This document shows, one piece after another, positions 1 through 4,770 of a DNA stretch of 5,453 bases. Within the stretch, counting starts at the first letter, position 1. Each line of letters opens with the position of its first letter. The notes beneath the pieces are model-generated. The model saw only the letters and a list, made by a program, of their open reading frames with translations. It was not told the DNA's origin and did no database searches. The translations under genes were made by a program, and so were the position numbers. The DNA comes from JBOHHM01 sp050725495. Lineage in GTDB: Bacteria > Pseudomonadota > Gammaproteobacteria > Burkholderiales > Burkholderiaceae_C. The stretch is taken from assembly GCA_050725495.1 (NCBI GenBank), contig JBOHHM010000031.1:1-5453 (forward strand). The letters run 5' to 3'.

Positions 1-2
1 TT

Positions 3-44
3 CAGCAGCGTGCCCTCGCACTGATCCAGCAAATCAAGGCGTAG
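3..44 (+). CDS. 3' end of an upstream gene cut by the window edge (partial)
   Basis: Thirteen codons in frame 3 read QQRALALIQQIKA and end at a TAG at 42-44. The residue mix (alternating Leu/Ile/Ala with Gln and Lys) is what a C-terminal helix looks like. The other two forward frames give less protein-like reading. Too little is visible to name a family. The stretch from 45 to 192 then carries no convincing gene. It holds two copies of CCTAGG at 124-129 and 137-142, the first inside the palindrome GCCTAGGC (123-130). No clear sigma-70 promoter for the next gene was found. Confidence 0.4.
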   Translation, partial: QQRALALIQQIKA

Positions 45-192
45 GCAGCAGCCGGAACCCCGAGTTCAAGCTAAGTGCTTGATGGATATGGGAAAACTCG
101 CTTGGGAGGGGGAGGAACTTCAGCCTAGGCGGGCGGCCTAGGGATAACGCCGTTGGACCCGGCCCGGCGAAGCCCGGATACTCGGGCTCACC

Positions 193-1341
193 ATGAGCGC
201 CACAAAGAACAACCGAGACCCGGGGCCGGGAGGCATCCATTTTTTTGGCCAAACCGAACAGGACACCGCATTGGCGCGCCAGGGCTTGCTGGCCCAGTTG
301 GCAAACCTGAACCTGGACCAGCATGTGGAGGCGACCGTTGGGCTGGAGGCCGGCATCCATTGCCTGCGCTTTCAGCTGCGCGTCGAGTTGGCCCGGCAAT
401 GGGCACCGGGGCATGACACGACCGAGCTGTGCCACGCCCTCGGCCTCGAACCCCAGGCCCGGCCCGCCGATCTGGAGCGCGAAATCCTGCTGGCCATGCT
501 GCTGGGGCCGGTGGCGTTCCATTTTCCCAGCCATGCCGAACTGGCGTCGGCCGTGCGCATACGCCAAAACATCGTCGAGGCCGCGCGCAAGACCACGCTG
601 GCCTTCCATACCCAGGCGGCGGAGCGCCCCGAAGACTGCTGGGCCTATCACGAGGACTGCGGCTTCACCGTGCTGCCGGGGCGGCCTCTGGTCACGGCCT
701 TGCAAAAGGCCACGCAGCCTGAAAGTTCGGGCAAGCTCTATTCGTTTTCCTGCTACCGCGCGACCGAGTATGTGATCCTGCTGGGCATCGCGCAGGAGTT
801 GCAGGGCTGCAACCCCGGCCTGGCGCGCCGGTTGCAGCGGCAGTGGGAGACGCGGGCCATCATGTCGGGGCGCTTTCACGATGTGTTTTTGCGCGAGTAC
901 GGCTCGATGAGCGAACCGCTACCGCCCAGGTACTATGTGCCCGGCGACCGACTCTGGTTTCGCAACCCCGACGCCCATTCATCCGACGTTGCGGGTTACG
1001 AAGGCTCATGGGTGTTCTACCTCGGCGCCGGACTGTTCAGCAACTTCTGGAAGCGCGACCAGCCCTACACGCTGACGGCAAAGTGCGTGGAGCTGTTTCA
1101 CTGGCGCCACGCGACCTACCGCGATGCGGCCGGCGAACTGCAAATCGACGAGAGCGTCGTGGAAGAGCGCGTCCAGGCCTCGCTGCAGGACCCGGCCGAG
1201 GTCGAGCACATTCTGGCGAGCATGCTGCGCTACCGCGAACCCAAGGGCGTTTACGCGGACGGCGGCTGCATCGACAGCTCGCGCGAATACCCGCGCTGGG
1301 TTCACCCTGACACGGCCGACCTGGTGCTGCCCTGCGCTTGA
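193..1341 (+). CDS. Tgl-like protein-glutamine gamma-glutamyltransferase homologue
   Basis: This 382-residue protein appears related to Bacillus subtilis Tgl, the spore-coat transglutaminase (about 245 residues) that crosslinks Gln and Lys side chains through a cysteine thiolate. Recalled Tgl sequence lines up by eye over residues about 100-285. Shared features are a PV-F-(Y/F)-S-AEL block with R-NIV-AA (107-131), a conserved Trp (150), GKLYSFSC (180-187; Tgl FYAFEC), PGDRLWFRNPD (250-260; Tgl GDCLYFKNPE) and VFYLG (274-278; Tgl VILLG). Cys187 matches the nucleophile. The Glu beside the Tgl cysteine is Ser186 here. The later Tgl Glu and the His of its AHG motif fall on Ser272 and Phe285 in an ungapped alignment, with Glu270 and Asn284 nearby. 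An extra 100 residues at the N terminus and about 90 at the C terminus are unassigned. No signal peptide is seen, so the protein is probably cytoplasmic. The ATG at 193 is the only start after in-frame stops at 139 and 145, and it has a weak Shine-Dalgarno. The gene converges on the Lrp gene. Homology is likely; transglutaminase activity is unproven. Confidence 0.75.
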   Translation: MSATKNNRDPGPGGIHFFGQTEQDTALARQGLLAQLANLNLDQHVEATVGLEAGIHCLRFQLRVELARQWAPGHDTTELCHALGLEPQARPADLEREILLAMLLGPVAFHFPSHAELASAVRIRQNIVEAARKTTLAFHTQAAERPEDCWAYHEDCGFTVLPGRPLVTALQKATQPESSGKLYSFSCYRATEYVILLGIAQELQGCNPGLARRLQRQWETRAIMSGRFHDVFLREYGSMSEPLPPRYYVPGDRLWFRNPDAHSSDVAGYEGSWVFYLGAGLFSNFWKRDQPYTLTAKCVELFHWRHATYRDAAGELQIDESVVEERVQASLQDPAEVEHILASMLRYREPKGVYADGGCIDSSREYPRWVHPDTADLVLPCA

Positions 1342-1346
1342 AACCT

Positions 1347-1371
1347 TGCTGCGGGCCTCAGCCCGGCAGCA
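1347..1371. terminator. Stem-loop between convergent genes, possible bidirectional terminator
   Basis: TGCTGCGGGC (1347-1356) pairs with GCCC-G-GCAGCA (1361-1371). This forms a 10-bp stem with one bulged G and a CTCA loop. It spans the 16-nt gap between the two converging stop codons and enters the last codons of the Lrp gene. No U-tract follows directly on either strand: T6 at 1385-1390 is 14 nt away on the plus side. It is therefore at best a non-canonical terminator. Confidence 0.35.
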
Positions 1372-1816
1372 GCGGCAGATCGGCTTTTTTGAGCGTTCTG
1401 AGCACAAAGCTCGATTTGCTGTGGCGTATGCCCTTGATCTTGTAGAGCCGCTCGCGCAGCAGGCGCTCGTAGTCCTTGGTGTCGCGCACGGCGACGCGCA
1501 GCAGGTAGTCGTACTCGCCCGAGACCAGGTAGGCCTCGATCACCTCGGGAATATTGGCCAGGGTCTCGCCGAATTTTTCCAGCGTGTTGTCCGAATGGCT
1601 GTCGAGCGTGACCTGCACCAGCACGGTGTCGCCCAGGCCCAGCGCCTGCGCATTCAGGCGCACCGTGTAGCCCTCGATCACGCCGGCCTCTTCCATCTTC
1701 TTGATCCGGCCCCAGCACGGCGACGGGCTCAGTCCCACCGCCTGCCCAATTTCTTGCAGGCTGGCCCGCGCATTGGCCTGCAGCACCTTGAGGATTTTTC
1801 GATCCAGCGTGTCCAT
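1358..1816 (-). CDS. Lrp/AsnC family transcriptional regulator
   Basis: This 152-residue protein has the normal Lrp/AsnC length and layout. It opens with LDRKILKVLQ (4-13). A winged helix-turn-helix follows (about 17-48), with the recognition helix in VGLSPSPCWGRIKKMEEAGVI (27-47, one residue skipped in some relatives). The C-terminal ligand-sensing RAM domain runs from about 64 to 140 and contains GEYDYLLRV (100-108, usually GDYDYLL) and the family-typical SSFVLRTLK ending (135-143). Such proteins bind DNA as dimers or octamers, respond to amino acids or related small molecules, and often control their own gene or a neighbour. The start is the ATG at 1816; an AAGG lies 12 nt upstream, longer than ideal. 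The upstream 90 bp are AT-rich with inverted repeats, fitting autoregulation. The effector and targets cannot be read from sequence. The creatininase gene on the same strand upstream is a candidate partner. Confidence 0.95.
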   Translation of the reverse strand: MDTLDRKILKVLQANARASLQEIGQAVGLSPSPCWGRIKKMEEAGVIEGYTVRLNAQALGLGDTVLVQVTLDSHSDNTLEKFGETLANIPEVIEAYLVSGEYDYLLRVAVRDTKDYERLLRERLYKIKGIRHSKSSFVLRTLKKADLPLLPG

Positions 1817-1819
1817 AAG

Positions 1820-1856
1820 AACAATTTACCTTATTTTTAATAAATTGCAGATTGTT
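1820..1856 (-). promoter_or_regulatory. AT-rich nested inverted repeats, candidate Lrp autoregulatory site
   Basis: CAATTTA (1822-1828) is mirrored by TAAATTG (1841-1847). Around it AACAAT (1820-1825) is mirrored by ATTGTT (1851-1856). Both dyads are perfect, and they sit 4 to 40 nt upstream of the Lrp start codon in a stretch (1817-1905) far richer in A and T than the rest of the window. AT-rich, flexible, weakly palindromic DNA is the usual kind of site for this regulator family. No unambiguous -35/-10 pair was found on the minus strand, so the promoter itself is not placed. Confidence 0.45.
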
Positions 1857-1965
1857 TTTCTGGATTTATTGGTAGCCGTCGATAAATAAAAAAACTATTC
1901 CAGAGCTTTTGCGTGATACTTTCTGCACTGCCAAGGCGCTTACCGGTGCATGCGGCACGACTGAT

Positions 1966-1993
1966 GTCCAAGCGGGTTACCGCCCGCTTGGAC
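1966..1993. repeat. Perfect 11-bp inverted repeat (hairpin) between creatininase and Lrp genes
   Basis: GTCCAAGCGGG (1966-1976) and CCCGCTTGGAC (1983-1993) are exact reverse complements around a 6-nt centre, TTACCG. As RNA this makes a strong stem-loop on either strand. It lies 67 nt beyond the creatininase stop codon in that gene's direction and 150 nt upstream of the Lrp start. No T-tract follows on either strand, so a simple intrinsic terminator is not indicated. A transcript-end hairpin for the creatininase mRNA, an operator, or a dispersed repeat are all possible. Confidence 0.6.
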
Positions 1994-2060
1994 CTTGGAT
2001 CCGGGGTCAGTGGAGCGCAAAGGCCCGGGGGCGCACCGCCCACGCCTGGCGCCGACCGCG

Positions 2061-2891
2061 CTACAGGGTCGGCTGCGCCACCAACGTATCGGGCGGCAAC
2101 TGCCCGATCTCGGCCAGCAGCTGCGCCAGCGCCTGGCCGGCCGCCTCAATCACCTCACGCCCCTTGTCGGCCGTGGCCCGGGCCGCGTTGCCGGCGGCGC
2201 CCTGGGGGTTGTAGTCCTGCATCTGCCAACCGAGTTTGGCGCTCCTGCCATTGCCCAGGATGGCGAAGCGCTCGGCGCGGTCTTGCGAGCTGGAGTGGAA
2301 GTCCTGCGCCTGCGCCATGTCCACCGTGGCAGGCCGCAGGGCCAGCATCATCGAGGTCTCGATCTCACCGGCGTGGATGCCGAAGCGGTGTTCTTCCGCG
2401 CTGAACAGCGCCTCCACGGCGTCGCCCAGCGGCAGGTTGAACCAGTTGACGCTGTAGACCAGCAGGTCGAGCCGGGCGCGCAGGTCGCGCGCCACGAGGT
2501 CCATCACGCCGACCTGGCCGCCGTGCGAATTGAACAGCACCAGCTTCTTGATGCCGGCGCGCGCCACCGACTCGCCGATCTCGGTCCACAGCCGGATCAC
2601 CGTGTCGGCCTTGAGCGTCAGCGTGCCTGGAAAACGCAGATGCTCCGGGCTCAGGCCCACGGCCTGGGTCGGCAGGAACAGCACCTGCAGGTCAGCCGGC
2701 AGATGCGGCAACGCAGCCGCGACCACCCCGTCCACCAGCGTGCTGTCCACACTCAGCGGCAGATGCGGCCCATGCTGCTCAGTGGCCGCCACCGGCAGCA
2801 CGGCGATGGTGTTAGCGGCAGCACCCGTGGACTGCAGTTGCGCGAAGTCGCGGGTGCTGAGGTCGGCCCAGTATCTGGATTGCAGTGTCAT
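2061..2891 (-). CDS. Creatininase-superfamily metal-dependent amidohydrolase
   Basis: This belongs to the creatininase superfamily, whose members include creatinine amidohydrolase, the archaeal FAPy deformylase ArfB and the mycofactocin protein MftE. They use divalent metals to open or trim amide bonds. From the chosen start the protein has 276 residues, a normal family length. The metal-ligand motif TEQHGPHLPLSVD (37-49) gives Glu38, His40 and Asp49. NSHGGQ (121-126, usually NGHGGN) gives His123. HAGEIETSMML (173-183) gives Glu176. A GLSPEHLRFPGTLTL block (79-93) is also typical. The reading frame stays open upstream to a GTG at 2954 and an ATG at 2900. I prefer ATG 2891 because recognisable family sequence (RYWADL) starts five residues later, though no start has a good Shine-Dalgarno. 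It is soluble with no signal peptide. The HGG rather than HYE motif argues against true creatininase, so the substrate is unknown. The Lrp gene lies downstream on the same strand, 244 nt away. Confidence 0.93.
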   Translation of the reverse strand: MTLQSRYWADLSTRDFAQLQSTGAAANTIAVLPVAATEQHGPHLPLSVDSTLVDGVVAAALPHLPADLQVLFLPTQAVGLSPEHLRFPGTLTLKADTVIRLWTEIGESVARAGIKKLVLFNSHGGQVGVMDLVARDLRARLDLLVYSVNWFNLPLGDAVEALFSAEEHRFGIHAGEIETSMMLALRPATVDMAQAQDFHSSSQDRAERFAILGNGRSAKLGWQMQDYNPQGAAGNAARATADKGREVIEAAGQALAQLLAEIGQLPPDTLVAQPTL

Positions 2892-3063
2892 GCCCGCCAT
2901 CTTAGGGCTGTCGTGGCAGCTTGTCAGTGCGGCGAGGGCGGGCTGACGCTGCACGGCCGGGCGCCGCTGGCGCCACGCCTGCGGCGCGCTCCCGCTGTGC
3001 CGGTATTCCAGGCGTGTAAGTCACCTTGAAAACGGCGAGAAGCTGCCAATACTTAAGCCGCTT

Positions 3064-3117
3064 GTGACTTGGAACAGCGTCCCCGCTGCCCTATTGGGGC
3101 GACGGCAGCGATGTCAC
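3064..3117 (+). repeat. Nested inverted repeats upstream of the 101-codon gene
   Basis: CGCTGCC (3084-3090) is mirrored by GGCAGCG (3104-3110) across a 13-nt loop. Further out GTGAC (3064-3068) is mirrored by GTCAC (3113-3117). The inner gap is uneven, 15 nt on the left and 2 nt on the right, so if this folds it would be an RNA with a large one-sided bulge. CTTGG (3068-3072) and CCAAG (3122-3126) could add to it. It may be a structured leader or the scar of a mobile element. Confidence 0.4.
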
Positions 3118-3130
3118 GGAGCCAAGAACA

Positions 3131-3188
3131 TGTCGCCCCTCTACGGAGGTTAGCCGGCTCTGGCGCCAGAGGCCAAAGTCTAGCGACA
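3131..3188 (+). repeat. Second dyad with a 14-bp perfect palindrome at its centre
   Basis: CTCTGGCGCCAGAG (3158-3171) is an exact palindrome. TGTCGC (3131-3136) and GCGACA (3183-3188) flank it as a second complementary pair. AGGGG (3188-3192) also complements CCCCT (3136-3140), giving an alternative outer pairing. The group ends 31 nt before the ATG of the next gene and could lie in its 5' untranslated leader. Confidence 0.4.
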
Positions 3189-3199
3189 GGGGCACAACG

Positions 3200-3223
3200 A
3201 TGAAACTAGTAGGTGATGTATGA
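3200..3223 (+). CDS. Seven-codon leader ORF overlapping the next start (MKLVGDV)
   Basis: ATG at 3200 opens seven codons and stops at a TGA at 3221-3223. That stop shares the ATGA overlap (3220-3223) with the ATG of the following gene, the arrangement used for translational coupling. AGGGG (3188-3192) lies 7 nt upstream as a plausible Shine-Dalgarno. At this length it may be chance. The reading shows no attenuation codons such as repeated amino-acid codons. Confidence 0.25.
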   Translation: MKLVGDV

Positions 3224-3525
3224 AAATGCTACTCACGGTCGAATTCCCTCATGAGCCCTTCAACTCCCTTGTCAGAGGCGGGAAGGCGGGCGAGATCATT
3301 GGGCGCATTCTGGAAGCGATCAAGCCGGAGGCGGTGTACTTTACTGAGCAAGACGGAACGCGTTGTGGGATCTTCCTGATCAACGTACAAAATCCATCCG
3401 ACGTTCCCGCTTTTGCGGAGCCCTTCTTTCTCAACTTCCAGGCCAACTGCAAGTTCCGCATTGTGATGAGCCCGGAGGATTTGGAAAAGGCGGGTCTGGA
3501 CGCACTCGGGAAGAAGTGGGCGTGA
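3220..3525 (+). CDS. Conserved-looking small protein of unknown function, 101 residues
   Basis: This soluble protein of about 11 kDa has no signal peptide or membrane segment. The predicted pattern (MKMLLTVEF strand, a helix through GEIIGRILEAI at about 24-34, AVYFTEQDG-CGIFLINV strands at about 38-55, a helix, then a KFRIVMS strand at about 77-83) fits a ferredoxin-like alpha/beta fold of the dimeric barrel kind. The C-terminal DLEKAGLDALGKKWA reads as a well-kept tail. It resembles small proteins often left as hypothetical, sometimes labelled DUF3303-like or mislabelled pantothenate synthetase. I cannot assign a function. The start at 3220 is supported by AGGTGA at 3211-3216 with 3-nt spacing. 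The gene stands alone between two gene-free stretches full of hairpins, which suggests it may have arrived on a mobile segment. Confidence 0.75.
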   Translation: MKMLLTVEFPHEPFNSLVRGGKAGEIIGRILEAIKPEAVYFTEQDGTRCGIFLINVQNPSDVPAFAEPFFLNFQANCKFRIVMSPEDLEKAGLDALGKKWA

Positions 3526-3587
3526 TGAGCGGTCGGTGAGATCGGTGGCGGACGGCCCCAAACCGCGCGCTGAACTCATTCCCCCCA

Positions 3588-3643
3588 CCGTCCGGCATGC
3601 GGGTCCGCACCGGGCGGTCCGTCAACAGGCTGCACCAGCCTGT
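3588..3643 (-). mobile_element. Two tandem hairpins resembling the end of a group II intron (remnant, tentative)
   Basis: Hairpin one (3588-3617) is CCG-T-CCGG, a 2-nt bulge, TGCGG, GT, CCGCA, CCGG-G-CGG. Hairpin two (3625-3643) is ACAGGCTG, loop CAC, CAGCCTGT. Read on the minus strand, the first has the domain V outline: a lower helix, a 2-nt bulge on the 3' side and a five-pair upper helix. The wording GGTGCGGACCCGCATGCCGG recalls sequence I remember next to proteobacterial group II intron reverse transcriptases. The AGC triad and GNRA loop expected of a working domain V are missing, and no reverse transcriptase is present. If the assignment holds, this is a decayed fragment. Confidence 0.35.
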
Positions 3644-3648
3644 CCTCC

Positions 3649-3813
3649 ATCGATCGAAGCGACATTCAGGTCAGAGCGCTCGAAGAAGGTGTTCCCTACC
3701 AAACTCTGATCGCCAGCGTACTGCACAAATACGTGACAGGCCGCCTGGCAGAGAAGCCGGAACGCATCACAGCTCGTTCAAGCGGACGCGCCAGCAAACG
3801 GCGCGCCGTTTGA
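3649..3813 (+). pseudogene. 5'-truncated remnant of a CopG/ribbon-helix-helix type antitoxin
   Basis: About 54 codons read DIQVRALEEGVPYQTLIASV followed by LHKYVTGRLAEKPERI and a basic tail, ending at the TGA at 3811-3813. The RALEEG-PYQTLI-S-LHKYV-GRL wording is characteristic of the C-terminal part of a common type II antitoxin family of CopG/ribbon-helix-helix kind, normally about 80-100 residues. The N-terminal half, including the DNA-binding strand, is missing. The frame is open upstream only to the TGA at 3571 and has no ATG, and family-like sequence begins near 3661. No cognate toxin is found upstream, where the gene normally lies. The break falls next to the tandem hairpins at 3588-3643, suggesting an insertion or deletion event cut it. 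Confidence 0.7.
3795..3812. repeat. 18-bp perfect palindrome at the antitoxin remnant's stop codon
   Basis: CAAACGGCGCGCCGTTTG is an exact palindrome. It overlaps the last codons of the antitoxin remnant and the first bases of a possible -35 element, TTGACT at 3810-3815. No T-tract follows on the plus strand, so it is not a canonical terminator. A protein-binding operator is equally possible. Confidence 0.6.
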
Positions 3814-3839
3814 CTTCGCCATTCGGCGTCAGCAATCAT
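3810..3839 (+). promoter_or_regulatory. Candidate sigma-70 promoter for the DUF302 gene
   Basis: TTGACT (3810-3815, five of six consensus bases) is followed after 18 nt by AATCAT (3834-3839, four of six). Transcription would begin near 3846, leaving a leader of about 15 nt that contains the AGGAG at 3850-3854. The -35 shares bases with the stop codon of the antitoxin remnant and with the palindrome, so any protein bound there would block it. Confidence 0.35.
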
Positions 3840-3860
3840 TCAACCGCAGAGGAGATGGAG

Positions 3861-4316
3861 ATGAAGAAAGCACTTGTCGTTCTTGCCGCATCGCTGATGT
3901 CCGCGCTTGCTCTGGCGCAGGACGGCGGACTGGTCACTCGACAGAGCAAGTACTCGGTCGCCGAAACGGCGGCGCGGTTGGATGCGGCCATCAAGTCAAG
4001 CGGCATCTACAAGGTCTTCTTCCGGCTTGACCATGCGGCCAATGCCGCCGAGGAGGCCGGCGTCAAGATTCCTCCATCGCAGCTCATCCTGTTTGGCAAT
4101 CCAAAGGGTGGTGCGCCGCTGCTGCAGGCGTCAGCCACATTGGGCATCGATCTGCCCAATCGTGCCCTCATTTGGGAAGATGCATCGGGAAAGGTTTGGG
4201 TCACCTACAACGAGATCCGCACGCTGTTCAATCGGCACGGCATCAAGCGTACAAATGAGCAGATCAAGGCCATCGAATACCGCCAGAAGGCCCTCTTCGA
4301 CAAGGCGGCAGACTGA
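3861..4316 (+). CDS. Secreted DUF302 domain protein
   Basis: This 151-residue protein carries a Sec signal peptide: MKKALVVLAASLMSALALA (1-19), with a likely cleavage at ALA before Gln20. The DUF302 domain fills about residues 28-118. It shows YSVAETAARLDAAI (31-44), DHAANAAEEAGV (57-68), LILFGNPKGGAPLLQ (75-89), DLPNRALIWED (97-107) and GKVWVTYN (110-117), all standard family wording. DUF302 proteins are small periplasmic or cytoplasmic proteins of unproven function, sometimes linked to stress or sulfur and metal metabolism. The start at 3861 is chosen because AGGAG at 3850-3854 is 6 nt upstream and the signal peptide then begins with MKK. The alternative ATG at 3855 abuts the Shine-Dalgarno. 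The C-terminal 30 residues form a charged helix. The gene seems monocistronic: a toxin-antitoxin operon with its own promoter starts 142 nt downstream. No clear terminator was found. Confidence 0.9.
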   Translation: MKKALVVLAASLMSALALAQDGGLVTRQSKYSVAETAARLDAAIKSSGIYKVFFRLDHAANAAEEAGVKIPPSQLILFGNPKGGAPLLQASATLGIDLPNRALIWEDASGKVWVTYNEIRTLFNRHGIKRTNEQIKAIEYRQKALFDKAAD

Positions 4317-4423
4317 GAAAGCCGTCGTCGTCCAGAGATGGCGCACACCCTCCATCGAGGTGACACCGGCAGGCTGCGTCGGGCGTCTGATTTGAACTCA
4401 TCACGACATCATGAGCGTCGCGG

Positions 4424-4452
4424 TAGACAACCATGCGCCTTAGGCGTATAGT
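4424..4452 (+). promoter_or_regulatory. Toxin-antitoxin promoter with operator in the spacer
   Basis: TAGACA (4424-4429) and TATAGT (4447-4452) each match five of six consensus bases and are exactly 17 nt apart. This is the best promoter in the window. A 17-bp dyad, ATGCGCCTTAGGCGTAT (4433-4449), with one mismatched pair, lies between and over them. Such a position suits repression by the XRE antitoxin or the toxin-antitoxin complex. Transcription would start about 7 nt after the -10, at or beside the toxin ATG (4459), giving a transcript with little or no leader. Confidence 0.7.
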
Positions 4453-4458
4453 TGATAG

Positions 4459-4770
4459 ATGCTCACCGTTGTCGAAACGCTCCTCTTTCAGCGTCAGTGG
4501 CCGCTGTACTGGACCGAGGAGGAACGCGGCGCCTTCGCCGCCTACATTGCTGAGCACCCCACTGCCGGAGATGTCGTGCCCGAGTCCGGTGGCATCCGCA
4601 AAGTGCGTTGGCGTCGAGCAGGTTCGGGCAAGTCCGGTGGGGTGCGCGTGATCTACTTCACTCGCACCCCAGAGGATGAAGTCGTCTTGCTCACGCTGTA
4701 CGCGAAGTCCAAGACCGATAACCTGACCGGGCAAAAGTTGAAGGAGATCCGCCGTGCCCTCGAAGATTAA
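4459..4770 (+). CDS. Type II toxin, RelE/HigB-like
   Basis: This 103-residue basic protein is of the RelE/ParE superfamily, HigB2-like branch. These toxins are mostly ribosome-dependent endoribonucleases that cut mRNA in the A site. Visible marks are the opening MLTVVETLLF, W18 with EEERGAF (20-26), AGDVVPESGGIRKVRW (36-51), AGSGKSGGVRVIYF (54-67) and LLTLYAKSK (78-86). Arg and Lys residues in the central strands (R47, K48, R50, R52, R63) and Y81/K83 are the likely RNA-contacting and catalytic positions; this is by family analogy. The length is normal and the frame intact, so the toxin is probably functional. The start at 4459 gives the family's usual N terminus but has no Shine-Dalgarno. Given the promoter position, leaderless translation is expected. 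The 3' end overlaps the antitoxin gene by 17 nt. Confidence 0.92.
   Translation: MLTVVETLLFQRQWPLYWTEEERGAFAAYIAEHPTAGDVVPESGGIRKVRWRRAGSGKSGGVRVIYFTRTPEDEVVLLTLYAKSKTDNLTGQKLKEIRRALED
4741..4756 (+). promoter_or_regulatory. Strong ribosome binding site for the antitoxin inside the toxin gene
   Basis: AAGGAG (4741-4746) sits 7 nt before the GTG at 4754. It fixes the antitoxin start and would allow efficient translation independent of, or coupled to, the toxin, whose own start lacks such a site. This fits the need for excess antitoxin from a toxin-first operon. Confidence 0.75.

Larger units (their letters stand above)
2892..3219. other. Gene-free stretch of 328 nt rich in dyad symmetry
   Basis: No convincing gene is visible on either strand. 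Short open frames such as a plus-strand one ending at the TAG near 3150 give no recognisable protein. The left part is very GC-rich and holds the alternative starts of the creatininase gene. The right part (3064-3192) can fold into two stem-loop groups, described separately. A weak promoter guess for the downstream gene is TTGGAA (3069-3074), 17 nt, TATTGG (3092-3097). The -10 matches only three of six consensus bases, so it is not listed as a feature. Confidence 0.5.
3526..3860. other. Gene-free stretch of 335 nt made of remnants and hairpins
   Basis: No intact gene is present. In order it contains about 60 nt of unassigned sequence, two tandem hairpins (3588-3617 and 3625-3643), the 3' part of an antitoxin gene (about 3649-3813), an 18-bp palindrome (3795-3812), and a candidate promoter and Shine-Dalgarno for the DUF302 gene. 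An open plus-strand frame starting at 3597 runs into the DUF302 gene. Its first 88 codons are not in the antitoxin frame and do not look like protein. Confidence 0.6.

Noticed and set aside
34..879. 281-codon minus-strand open frame opposite the Tgl-like gene
   Set aside because: It is antisense to a gene with recognisable motifs, has low-complexity Arg/Gln/Gly/Leu-rich reading, and shows no family features. Long antisense frames are usual in GC-rich DNA.
1837..2043. 68-codon minus-strand open frame between the creatininase and Lrp genes
   Set aside because: It crosses the hairpin and the AT-rich regulatory island and has no protein-like pattern or ribosome site.
1995..3029. 344-codon plus-strand open frame opposite the creatininase gene
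   Set aside because: The opposite strand has clear metal-ligand motifs. This frame reads as Arg/His/Gln-rich shadow sequence without domains.
3131..3192. Integron attC recombination site ahead of the 101-codon gene
   Set aside because: The paired segments suggested one, but no matching R'/R'' core boxes (GTTRRRY with RYYYAAC) frame the dyad, and no second site follows the gene.
3597..3860. N-terminal 88-codon extension of the DUF302 gene
   Set aside because: The extension would bury the signal peptide and runs out of frame through the antitoxin remnant. A Shine-Dalgarno at 3850-3854 supports the start at 3861.
4264..4734. 156-codon minus-strand open frame across the toxin gene and its promoter
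   Set aside because: It is antisense to a well-recognised toxin and its promoter, and no family features are visible.
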